Shown in pieces: positions 1 to 5,770 of a stretch of 7,204 nt of DNA (position 1 is its first letter; each line of letters begins with the position of its first letter). The notes below the pieces were generated by a model. The model was not told the DNA's origin. It worked only from the letters and a program-made list of their open reading frames with translations, and made no database searches. The translations under genes and the position numbers were made by a program. The stretch spans positions 1-7,204 of the forward strand of contig OMQS01000130.1 in the NCBI GenBank assembly GCA_900313295.1, read 5' to 3'. Source of the stretch: an uncultured Eubacteriales bacterium (GTDB taxonomy: Bacteria > Bacillota > Clostridia > Oscillospirales > Oscillospiraceae).

Positions 1-1671
1 AAGAAGGAGAAAAAACCCCGCAAGGCCATCGGCACTCCCTTGGGCCGCACGCTGCTGAACCTGGCGGTGACGCTGCTGGTGGCCGCGATATACTACTATG
101 TGGAGCTGCCGGCGCTGAACCTGCACTCCGGATCCCTATATGTTTTTGTGATCCTGCTGTGCGCCGTGTACTGCGTTATGGCCATCCTTACTTCCGGCTT
201 TCAGGGAGAGGGAGCCAAGGGCTACTTTGGCTTCGTGAAGAAGCAGTGCAAGATCCCGTTCTTCCTGGCTCTGGCCATGATCCTCACCGCCATTGTGGGC
301 AGCATCATCGGCTGGAAGCTCATTCGGGCCGCCGATTATCGGGATTTGCTGACGGTGGAGACCGGCGACTTTGCCAGCGAGGTGGAGGAGATCTCCTTCG
401 ACCAGATCCCCATGCTGGATCGGGATTCCGCGTCCAAGCTGGGCAACCGCAAGCTGGGCGAGCTGGCGGATATGGTGTCCCAGTTCGAGGTGGACGACGA
501 CTATACGCAGATCAACTATAAGGACCGCCCCGTCCGGGTCACCGCCCTGCGCTACGGCGACTGGATCAAATGGCTGAATAACCGCTCCAACGGCCTGCCC
601 GCCTACCTCATCATTGACATGGTGACACAGAATGTGGAGGTGGTGCGTCTGGAGCAGGGCATCCGCTATACCACGGCGGAGCATTTCAGCCGCAATCTGA
701 ATCGCCACCTTCGTTTCCACTATCCCACCTATATTTTCGATTCCCCTGCATTTGAGATCGATGAGGAGGGCAATCCCTATTGGGTCTGCCCCCGTATCAC
801 CAATACCATCGGTCTCTTCGGCGGCACGGACGTGCTGGGCGCGGTGCTGGTGAATGCCGTCACCGGCGAAACGGAATACTACAAGGTGGGCGAGATCCCC
901 ACCTGGGTGGATCATGTGTATAATGCCGACCTCATCATCAGCCAGTACGACGATCACGGCACCTATATAAACGGTTTCATCAACTCCATCTTCGGCCAGC
1001 GGGATGTCACCGTCACCACGGCGGGCTATAACTACATCGCCCTCAACGACGATGTGTATATGTACACCGGCATCACCTCCGTGGTGTCCGACGAGTCCAA
1101 CATCGGCTTCATCCTCTCCAACCAGCGCACCAAGGAGACCCGTTTCTACTCCGTGGCCGGCGCCGAGGAGTATTCCGCCATGGATTCTGCCCGCGGTCAG
1201 GTGCAGCAGATGAACTACACCGCCACCTTCCCCCTCCTGCTGAACATCGCCGACCAGCCCAGCTACTTCATGGCGCTGAAGGACGCGGCGGGACTTGTGA
1301 AGATGTACGCCATGGTCAATGTCAGCCAGTACCAGATCGTGGCCACCGGCTCCTCCGTGGCGGACTGCGAGAGCAGCTACCGGCTCATGCTGGCGCGCAA
1401 CGGGCTTATCAGCGATTCTGACACGGATGTGAAGCCCACCGGTCAGGGGCAGGTCACCGGCACCATTGCCGAGATCCGCTCCGCCGTGGTGGAGGGCAAC
1501 ACCTGGTACTACCTGCGCCTGCAGGACGGCTCTGTGTACTATGCCATCTCCGCCGCCGACGATAAAAACGCCGTCATCCTCTCCGTGGGCGACCAAGTCA
1601 CCGTCACCTTCGCCGAGGGCGAGGAGAGGATCCTCTCTGCCTACTCCGTCACGGCGGCCAAAACCGAGTAA
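1..1671 (+). CDS. Membrane protein of unknown function, three N-terminal TM segments and large extracytoplasmic region (5' partial)
   Basis: The reading frame is open from the first base (KKEKKPRKAIGTPLG...), and the first in-frame start-like codon is a TTG at 40 with no good ribosome binding site, so the true start is probably upstream. The window holds 556 codons. A basic N-terminus is followed by three hydrophobic segments at about residues 17-35, 46-64 and 86-106, then about 450 mostly polar residues that I infer lie outside the membrane. Residues of about 175-270 (with the stretch PAYLIIDMVTQNVEVVRLEQ) vaguely recall PepSY-type folds, and the last 75 or so residues (GQVTGTIAEI...GDQVTVTFAEG) look like a small OB-like beta barrel; both are impressions from pattern only. 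No catalytic motif is visible. The stop lies 11 nt before the PAP2 phosphatase gene, so the two are probably co-transcribed, which suggests an envelope-related role. I cannot name the family. Confidence 0.8.
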   Translation, partial: KKEKKPRKAIGTPLGRTLLNLAVTLLVAAIYYYVELPALNLHSGSLYVFVILLCAVYCVMAILTSGFQGEGAKGYFGFVKKQCKIPFFLALAMILTAIVGSIIGWKLIRAADYRDLLTVETGDFASEVEEISFDQIPMLDRDSASKLGNRKLGELADMVSQFEVDDDYTQINYKDRPVRVTALRYGDWIKWLNNRSNGLPAYLIIDMVTQNVEVVRLEQGIRYTTAEHFSRNLNRHLRFHYPTYIFDSPAFEIDEEGNPYWVCPRITNTIGLFGGTDVLGAVLVNAVTGETEYYKVGEIPTWVDHVYNADLIISQYDDHGTYINGFINSIFGQRDVTVTTAGYNYIALNDDVYMYTGITSVVSDESNIGFILSNQRTKETRFYSVAGAEEYSAMDSARGQVQQMNYTATFPLLLNIADQPSYFMALKDAAGLVKMYAMVNVSQYQIVATGSSVADCESSYRLMLARNGLISDSDTDVKPTGQGQVTGTIAEIRSAVVEGNTWYYLRLQDGSVYYAISAADDKNAVILSVGDQVTVTFAEGEERILSAYSVTAAKTE

Positions 1672-1682
1672 AGGAAAACGCC

Positions 1683-2225
1683 ATGCTGGACTTCATTCAA
1701 AATGCGGATTGGAGCATCCTCCACTGGATCCGGGAAAACCTGCGCTGCGGCGCGCTGGACTTCCTCCTGCCCAAGCTCACCCTGCTGGGGGAGGGCGGCG
1801 CCGTTTGGATCGCCGTGGGTCTTGCCCTCCTGCTTTCCAAAAAATACAGGCGCTACGGCATCTGCCTGCTGGGCGCGCTGGTGGCCGGCCTGCTCATTTG
1901 TAACATCGGGCTGAAAAACATCGTGGCGCGGCCCCGCCCTTGCTGGTTGGAGAGTATCGACCTGCTGGTAAAAAATCCCAAGGACTACTCCTTCCCCTCG
2001 GGTCACACCTGGTCTGCGGTGACGGGGGCGTGGGTGGCCACCGCTGCCAACCGCAAGTTCGGCTGGGTCGCCATTCCTCTGGCGGCGGCGCTGGCCTTCT
2101 CCCGCCTGTACCTCTATGTCCACTTCCCGTCGGACATTCTGATGGGCGCGCTCATCGGAGCGGCGCTGGGCATTCTGGCCGTCGTGCTGCAAAAGCGCCT
2201 GCCCGCCAAGCCCTGCAAATGCTGA
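1683..2225 (+). CDS. PAP2-family membrane phosphatase (undecaprenyl-diphosphatase / phosphatidate phosphatase type)
   Basis: A complete 180-residue integral membrane protein with the full three-part PAP2 signature: K78-x6-R85-P86 (KNIVARPRP), PSGH at 105-108, and S140-R141-x5-H147-x3-D151 (SRLYLYVHFPSD). In this family the two histidines and the arginines carry out phosphate ester hydrolysis through a phosphohistidine intermediate, acting on lipid phosphates at the outer face of the membrane; undecaprenyl pyrophosphate recycling is the commonest role for proteins of this size in Gram-positive bacteria, but the substrate cannot be read from sequence. Hydrophobic segments lie at about 40-52, 58-77, 109-122, 127-140 and 152-170. 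The ATG at 1683 is preceded by AAAGGA at a normal distance and starts 11 nt after the upstream membrane-protein gene, so an operon is likely. A strong terminator follows 16 nt after the stop. Confidence 0.93.
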   Translation: MLDFIQNADWSILHWIRENLRCGALDFLLPKLTLLGEGGAVWIAVGLALLLSKKYRRYGICLLGALVAGLLICNIGLKNIVARPRPCWLESIDLLVKNPKDYSFPSGHTWSAVTGAWVATAANRKFGWVAIPLAAALAFSRLYLYVHFPSDILMGALIGAALGILAVVLQKRLPAKPCKC

Positions 2226-2232
2226 ATACCGC

Positions 2233-2276
2233 AAAAAAGCGGGAGCATCTTCCGGTGAAGATGCTCCTGTTTTTTT
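2233..2276. terminator. Bidirectional intrinsic terminator between PAP2 gene and deacetylase fragment
   Basis: Perfect 10-bp stem (2242-2251 with 2258-2267, arms GGAGCATCTT and AAGATGCTCC) with a 6-nt loop. The stem continues outward through a G-U, a C-G and a second G-U pair into an A6 tract (2233-2238) that pairs with a T tract (2270-2276). The T run follows the stem on the plus strand and the A run gives a U tract on the minus strand, so it can stop both the operon on the left and the convergent minus-strand gene on the right. Confidence 0.9.
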
Positions 2277-2291
2277 CGCCGGCAGACGCTT

Positions 2292-2555
2292 TTATTGCCC
2301 CTCCGGCGCCGCCGGAAATTGCCGTCCGGCGTGGTCAATGGTGTAGTTTTCCGTGTAGATCAGCTGCCCGATAGGCACCACGGTGTAGCCGTTTTGCTGC
2401 ATGAACTCCAAAATGGACGGCAGAGCCTCCGGCGTGTGCAGCGCCGCGTTGTGAAACAGCACGATGCTCCCCGGCTGCAGGTGCTCCGTCACCCGCTTGA
2501 AAATCGTCTTGGCGTCGTAGTCCTTCCAGTCCAGACTGTCCCCGCCGGCAACCGA
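2292..2555 (-). pseudogene. C-terminal fragment of a NodB-type polysaccharide deacetylase, truncated at its 5' side
   Basis: The minus strand encodes DSLDWKDYDAKTIFKRV, then MTEHLQPGSIVLFHNAALHTPEALPSILEF and on to a TAA stop at 2292-2294. This matches the last part of NodB-homology polysaccharide deacetylases of the PdaA/PdaB sort seen in spore formers: the DSLDW motif, the PGSIVLFHN motif carrying the late catalytic-region histidine, and the ALP...GYTVVPIGQLI helix-strand end. Upstream of DSLDW the family usually continues with a W-x-V type strand; here the frame reads SVAGG and meets a TAA stop at 2556-2558. The metal-binding Asp and HxxxH motifs, which lie in the N-terminal two thirds, are absent from the window on either strand. 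About 84 residues of a normally 200-280-residue protein remain. The in-frame GTG at 2492 has no meaning as a true start. The break lies directly next to a serine recombinase module, so I infer loss by integration rather than random decay. Confidence 0.85.
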
Positions 2556-2626
2556 TTAAAGCCCGCCTCCCGCAAGGGCATTTTCCCCATCCCTCCTGCA
2601 TATCATGCCATGAGGTGAGCGCAGTT
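2538..2626. other. Probable integration junction (attachment-site half) between deacetylase gene and recombinase element
   Basis: Deacetylase homology on the minus strand ends at the GAC codon complementary to 2538-2540; bases beyond about 2541-2543 encode nothing of that family, and a stop follows at 2556-2558. The stretch from there to the small ORF at 2627 carries no gene. Large serine recombinases act on sites a few tens of bases long, typically beside their own gene, so an attL or attR site here is the natural reading. A short inverted repeat (2527-2531 with 2534-2538, CAGTC and GACTG) lies on the deacetylase side, but it falls in conserved coding sequence and may be chance. The exact crossover cannot be fixed from one side alone. 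Confidence 0.55.
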
Positions 2627-2794
2627 ATGGAAATAAAAAACGTCCATCCCCCGTACCCCGCGCCGCAGGAGCGGCAGGTCAGGCTGGAGGAGGTCTGCCG
2701 TCTGTGCCTGGCGGCCTTGGCAGCGCTGCGGGAGAGCGGCAAAGAAAACGGTAAAGAAAACGGTAAAGAAAACGGTAGGGAGCGCCGCTCGTGA
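2627..2794 (+). CDS. Small protein (55 aa) with GKEN repeats, coupled to the recombinase
   Basis: ATG at 2627 preceded by AGGTGAG (2613-2619), a plausible ribosome binding site at 7 nt spacing. The product begins MEIKNVHPPYPAPQERQVRL, continues with a predicted amphipathic helix (RLEEVCRLCLAALAALRES) and ends in three exact GKEN repeats and a basic tail RERRS. Its TGA stop (2792-2794) overlaps the recombinase GTG start (2791-2793) as GTGA, the classic arrangement for translational coupling. The upstream ATG, ribosome binding site and overlap are the evidence that it is a real gene; it is too short to assign by composition alone. I do not recognise a family. By position it could be a recombinase accessory such as a directionality factor or regulator, but this is inference only, and it lacks an obvious helix-turn-helix. 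Confidence 0.65.
   Translation: MEIKNVHPPYPAPQERQVRLEEVCRLCLAALAALRESGKENGKENGKENGRERRS
2741..2776 (+). repeat. Three exact tandem copies of a 12-bp unit (AAAGAAAACGGT)
   Basis: Units at 2741-2752, 2753-2764 and 2765-2776 are identical. Each unit is 12 bp, so copy-number change adds or removes exactly four residues (KENG) in the small ORF without shifting frame. A-rich sequence within a GC-rich region stands out from the surroundings. Confidence 0.95.
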
Positions 2795-4254
2795 GCCGTC
2801 GGGACGCCGTATATGCCCGTCAGTCCGTGGAAAAAAAGGACAGCCTCTCCCTCTCCGGCCAGCTCGACCTCTGTCGGCGCGCGGCGGGGGAGAGGGAGCT
2901 GGCGGTTTATCAGGACGCGGGCTACTCCGGAAAAAACACGGATCGTCCTGCCTTCCAGAAGCTGATGCGCGATGTGCAGGCGGGGCAGATCGCCGCGATC
3001 TATGTCTACCGGCTGGATCGTTTTTCCCGCAGCGTGGCGGATTTCGGCCGGCTGTGGCAGGTGCTGCAGGCGCATCAGGTGGAGTTCGTGTCCGTCAGCG
3101 AGAATTTTGACACCTCCACCCCCATGGGGCGCGCCATGCTGCACATCATCATGGTGTTTGCTCAGCTGGAGCGGGAAACCATCGCCCAGCGTGTGCGGGA
3201 TAATTACTACCGCCGAGCGGCGCTGGGTGCGTGGCCGGGCGGCCCTGCGCCCTTCGGCTTTTCCAACGGGCGAGCCGTCGGGCGGGACGGACGCCTTGCC
3301 CCCGCCTTGGTGCCCGATGAAAACGCGGCGCTGGTGCGGCGCATTTTTGCGGAGTATGCCGCGGAGGGCATGTCCCTCTCCGGTCTTGCCAAAAAGCTGA
3401 CGGGGGAGGGCATCCCCGCCCCCAGACGCGCCGTGTGGGACAGTGTGACCCTCTCCCGTCTGCTCCATAACCCCGCCTATGTGATGGCAGACGAGCAGGT
3501 GCGGCTGCACTATCTCGCCCAGGGCGTAAAGATCTCCGACCCGCCGGAGTATTTTGACGGCCGCTGTGGCCTGTTGCTGGTGGGCAAGCGGGAAGCCGCC
3601 GGCAGAAGCCGAACGGATGCGGAAGCAAAGACCCTTTCGGTGCTCGGCAGTCTCGGACTGGTGGAGGCGCCGCTGTTTCTCCGCTGTCAGGAAAAGCTGC
3701 AAAAAAATCGGCAGCTGGGGCGCAGCGGGCAGGGGCGGTACACATGGCTGTCAGGTCTTTTGAAATGCGCCTGCTGCGGCTACGGCATCTCCGTAACGCG
3801 GGACGGCGCCCGCCGGTACCTCCACTGCAGCGGCCGGTATAATCTGGCCTGCTGTCGGGCGTCCATACGGGTCAGCCTCGTCGAGCTGGAGCAGTGCGTG
3901 CAGGCGGACATCGAAAAGCTGCTGGCTGCCTGCCCCGCGCCTGCGGAGGAGCGCGCCGCAGACCGCTGCGCCCCCCGTCTGTCGGAGCTGGATAGGCAGG
4001 CGCAGCGCCTGCTGGACGCCTTTGCGGGCAGCCCATCCCTGCCGCTTACATACCTGCAAAAAGCGCTGGAAAGGCTGGAGCAGGAGCGCCGCCTGCTGCT
4101 GGCGGCGCAGTCAAGGGAGGAGCGCCGCGTCCTGCCGCCCCGAAAGATCCGTTTTGCCGCCCTTTCCTTCGAGGAGAAAAAGGCCGTGGCCGCTCAGCTT
4201 ATCCGCCGCATAAATCTCGCGGAGGATTCCGCCGAGATCTTCTGGACGGTGTGA
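2791..4254 (+). CDS. Large serine recombinase (resolvase/recombinase/zinc-ribbon type)
   Basis: A complete 487-residue site-specific recombinase of the large serine class (the group of SpoIVCA, TndX and phage integrases). It cuts and rejoins DNA at attachment sites through a phosphoserine link. The N-terminal resolvase domain (about 4-145) shows YARQS with catalytic Ser12 and Arg10, the YRLDRFSRS motif (Arg74, Arg77) and QLERETIAQRV at the dimer helix. A Recombinase domain follows (about 150-270, GxxPFGF...NPAY), then a zinc ribbon with Cys326, Cys329, Cys346 and Cys354/355, and a charged coiled-coil stretch at about 395-445. All expected catalytic residues are present and the frame is intact, so it is probably active. 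The GTG start is supported by AGGGAG at 2777-2782 and by overlap with the stop of the small upstream ORF. The gene begins about 250 bp from the broken deacetylase and reads away from it, as expected for an integrase next to its attachment site. Confidence 0.95.
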   Translation: MSRRDAVYARQSVEKKDSLSLSGQLDLCRRAAGERELAVYQDAGYSGKNTDRPAFQKLMRDVQAGQIAAIYVYRLDRFSRSVADFGRLWQVLQAHQVEFVSVSENFDTSTPMGRAMLHIIMVFAQLERETIAQRVRDNYYRRAALGAWPGGPAPFGFSNGRAVGRDGRLAPALVPDENAALVRRIFAEYAAEGMSLSGLAKKLTGEGIPAPRRAVWDSVTLSRLLHNPAYVMADEQVRLHYLAQGVKISDPPEYFDGRCGLLLVGKREAAGRSRTDAEAKTLSVLGSLGLVEAPLFLRCQEKLQKNRQLGRSGQGRYTWLSGLLKCACCGYGISVTRDGARRYLHCSGRYNLACCRASIRVSLVELEQCVQADIEKLLAACPAPAEERAADRCAPRLSELDRQAQRLLDAFAGSPSLPLTYLQKALERLEQERRLLLAAQSREERRVLPPRKIRFAALSFEEKKAVAAQLIRRINLAEDSAEIFWTV

Positions 4255-4276
4255 GCGGCCGCAGCAGCCAAGCGAA

Positions 4277-4314
4277 AACGATCCCGACCGCGCTGGTAAA
4301 CGGTCGGGATCGTT
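4277..4314. terminator. Perfect 14-bp hairpin between recombinase and zinc-ribbon gene, terminator-like
   Basis: Arms AACGATCCCGACCG (4277-4290) and its exact complement (4301-4314) flank a 10-nt loop. It lies 23 nt past the recombinase stop and 49 nt past the stop of the minus-strand zinc-ribbon gene. On the minus strand the stem ends in TTTTCGCTT, a short U tract; on the plus strand no T run follows. It is thus best read as a terminator for the minus-strand gene that may also slow or stop recombinase transcription. Confidence 0.65.
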
Positions 4315-4362
4315 GTATGAGGGTCGTCCTCGTTATGGAAAAGAAAAATACTTGTGCGGGTA

Positions 4363-4617
4363 TCAGAGCTGCAGGCGGTTCTCCTGGCTCCAGCTGGTAA
4401 TGTCCAGTCGGGGATAGCGCTGCCGAAGCTCCTCCAGCCGCCCCTCGTCGTCGCCCAGCAGGGCGATGCGGTTGATGGCTGCGGCGTCGCTGACGGGCAT
4501 CAGCTCCTTGCTCTCCGCGCCGCAGGTGGCGCAGCGGTACAGCCCGCTCTCCTTATCAAATACCACTTCGCTGCTGCCGCACACGACGCAGCGGTTCGTT
4601 TTGGAAATCAATGCCAT
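4363..4617 (-). CDS. Small zinc-ribbon protein, function unknown
   Basis: An 84-residue soluble protein with a four-cysteine zinc ribbon near the N-terminus: Cys10-x2-Cys13 and Cys29-x2-Cys32 (CVVCGSS...YRCATCGAE), a typical treble-clef or rubredoxin-like knuckle that binds one Zn ion. The remainder (DAAAINRIALLGDDEGRLEELRQRYPRLDITSWSQENRLQL) is probably helical and has no catalytic motif that I recognise. The start is secure: ATG at 4617 lies 8 nt after a strong AAGGAGG (4626-4632), with a good promoter behind it. It is transcribed divergently from the LysR regulator gene, so it might be a target of that regulator, although the LysR-MATE arrangement offers another candidate. Such small ribbons can bind nucleic acid or partner proteins; nothing here decides between these. 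Confidence 0.82.
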   Translation of the reverse strand: MALISKTNRCVVCGSSEVVFDKESGLYRCATCGAESKELMPVSDAAAINRIALLGDDEGRLEELRQRYPRLDITSWSQENRLQL

Positions 4618-4647
4618 ATTTTTGTCCTCCTTTTTTGATCTGCATTC

Positions 4648-4676
4648 AGCATAGCACAGAAATTAGCATTTGTGAA
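4648..4676 (-). promoter_or_regulatory. Sigma-A type promoter for the zinc-ribbon gene
   Basis: On the minus strand, TTCACA (complement of 4671-4676) and TATGCT (complement of 4648-4653) are separated by 17 bp, with a TGC extended -10 directly before the -10 box. It would start transcription a few bases left of 4648, about 25-30 nt before the ATG, leaving room for the AAGGAGG site. Confidence 0.75.
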
Positions 4677-4690
4677 GCGCATGTTTGTTC

Positions 4691-4720
4691 TTGAAAGTAT
4701 GACAACTTGTATGGTATAAT
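4691..4720 (+). promoter_or_regulatory. Sigma-A type promoter for the LysR gene
   Basis: TTGAAA (4691-4696) and a perfect TATAAT (4715-4720) lie 18 bp apart, with TGG giving an extended -10. The spacer holds the small dyad ACAACTTGT (4702-4710). This and the opposing zinc-ribbon promoter have their -35 boxes only 14 bp apart, so a regulator bound between them could act on both; LysR proteins commonly repress their own gene from such divergent regions, but no clear T-N11-A box was confirmed. Confidence 0.85.
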
Positions 4721-4743
4721 GGCCGCAAAGAGAGGTGGACGCC

Positions 4744-5628
4744 ATGAGCATTACAAAGTATCAGATCTTTTTGAAAACGGCGGCCTGCGGCAGCTTTTCC
4801 AAGGCGGCGGAGGCCATGAATTTCACCCAGTCCGGCATCAGTCACGCCGTCAATTCTCTGGAGAACGAGCTGGGAGTCACGCTCCTCAGCCGCAATCGGG
4901 GCGGCGTTGTGCTCACGGCGGACGGCCGTGCGTTGCTGCCCAGGATCGAGCAGCTCTGCGCCGCCCACCACGCCATGATGCAGACCGTGGAGAGCCTGAA
5001 GGGCATGGACACCGGCCTTGTAAAGGTGGCCACCTTTTCCAGCGTGTCCTCCCAGTGGCTGCCCCGCATCCTCAAGAGCTTCGGCGGCCTCTACCCCAAT
5101 ATCGAGTTTGAGGTGGTCACCGGCGATTTTTATGACCAGATCGAAAATTGGGTCTTCTCCGGCGCGGTGGACTGCGGCTTTCTGCGCCTGCCGTCGGCCA
5201 AGCACCTGCAGGCTTATGCCCTGCATCGGGACGAGCTGCAGGTCATCGTCCCCTGCGACCACCCCTATGCCGACGCCGACCCCTTCCCCCTGTCGGAGCT
5301 GGCCACGGAGCCGTTCATCCGTCTGGAGGAGGGGGAGGACTACGAGATCACGGCGGCCTTTGACAAGCTGGGCATCCGCCCCAACGTGAAATACACCGCA
5401 CGGGAGGACAGGACCATGCTGGCCATGGTGTCGGAGGGTCTGGGCATCAGCCTGCTGCCGGAGCTAATGGTGCGCAACAGCCCCTCGCCCGTCAAGGCCT
5501 GCCCTGCGCCCCGGCGGTTCTTCCGCACCATCGGCATTGCCGTGAAGGATAAAAAAGCTCTGTCCAAGTCTACCCGCCTGTTCGTGGACTATGTGCGCGC
5601 CTGGGTGGCGGAAAACGGGGATAAGTAG
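4744..5628 (+). CDS. LysR-family transcriptional regulator
   Basis: A 294-residue protein of usual LysR length. The N-terminal winged helix-turn-helix (about residues 3-62) shows the family pattern: YQIFLKTAACGSFSKAAEAMNFTQSGISHAVNSLENELGVTLLSRNRGGVVLTADGRALL in outline, that is, an A-x-x-L-x-x-S/T-Q-S-x-I-S-like recognition helix followed by the E-x-x-L-G-x-x-L-F/L-x-R wing. A linker helix follows, then a periplasmic-binding-like effector domain (about 90-290), which binds a small molecule in the cytoplasm and alters DNA binding. I chose ATG 4744 over the in-frame GTG at 4735 because GAGGTGG (4732-4738) overlaps that GTG and fits 4744. The neighbours are a divergent zinc-ribbon gene and a downstream MATE transporter with its own promoter; either may be a target. 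The inducer is unknown. Confidence 0.93.
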   Translation: MSITKYQIFLKTAACGSFSKAAEAMNFTQSGISHAVNSLENELGVTLLSRNRGGVVLTADGRALLPRIEQLCAAHHAMMQTVESLKGMDTGLVKVATFSSVSSQWLPRILKSFGGLYPNIEFEVVTGDFYDQIENWVFSGAVDCGFLRLPSAKHLQAYALHRDELQVIVPCDHPYADADPFPLSELATEPFIRLEEGEDYEITAAFDKLGIRPNVKYTAREDRTMLAMVSEGLGISLLPELMVRNSPSPVKACPAPRRFFRTIGIAVKDKKALSKSTRLFVDYVRAWVAENGDK

Positions 5629-5669
5629 CGCCTGTCACGGCGGCGCCGACCAAACCGGCCGAACTGATA

Positions 5670-5720
5670 AAAAGTGCATGACCGGACGGGGTTCGTCCGG
5701 TCAAACTTTTGTGCATTTTT
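5670..5720 (+). terminator. Hairpin terminator downstream of LysR gene
   Basis: Nine-bp stem GACCGGACG (5680-5688) with CGTCCGGTC (5694-5702), loop of 5 nt, extended after a small internal loop by AAAAGT (5670-5675) with ACTTTT (5705-5710). A T run (5716-5720) follows a few bases later. The A-rich left flank also gives a U-rich tail on the minus strand. Confidence 0.72.
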
Positions 5721-5735
5721 CGCGTTTGATTTCTC

Positions 5736-5764
5736 TTGAGCTTTTTCGACATTGTTACTATAAT
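5736..5764 (+). promoter_or_regulatory. Sigma-A type promoter for the MATE transporter gene
   Basis: TTGAGC (5736-5741) and a perfect TATAAT (5759-5764) at 17-bp spacing. Transcription would start near 5771, leaving an untranslated leader of about 120 nt before the MATE start codon, unusually long for a simple gene. Confidence 0.82.
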
Positions 5765-5770
5765 AGAGTA

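Noticed and set aside
136..1596. 486-codon open frame on the minus strand opposite the first membrane protein
   Set aside because: Composition is rich in His, Gly, Val and Asp with no recognisable domain or membrane pattern, as expected for the antisense frame of a GC-rich gene; the plus-strand frame has clear membrane segments.
2578..2606. Promoter for the small ORF and recombinase (TATCAT at 2601-2606)
   Set aside because: The -10-like hexamer has no acceptable -35 at 16-18 bp, so no promoter can be supported; transcription must start from a weak or non-consensus site.
2741..2776. CRISPR-like repeat array
   Set aside because: The 12-bp units are directly adjacent with no spacers and lie in a coding frame.
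2335..3702. 455-codon open frame on the minus strand across recombinase and deacetylase fragment
   Set aside because: It is antisense to the certain recombinase gene, and its last part is the deacetylase fragment read in the wrong frame.
4735..4743. GTG at 4735 as the LysR start
   Set aside because: It overlaps the GAGGTGG ribosome binding site for the ATG at 4744, and the resulting MDA extension is not needed for the LysR fold.
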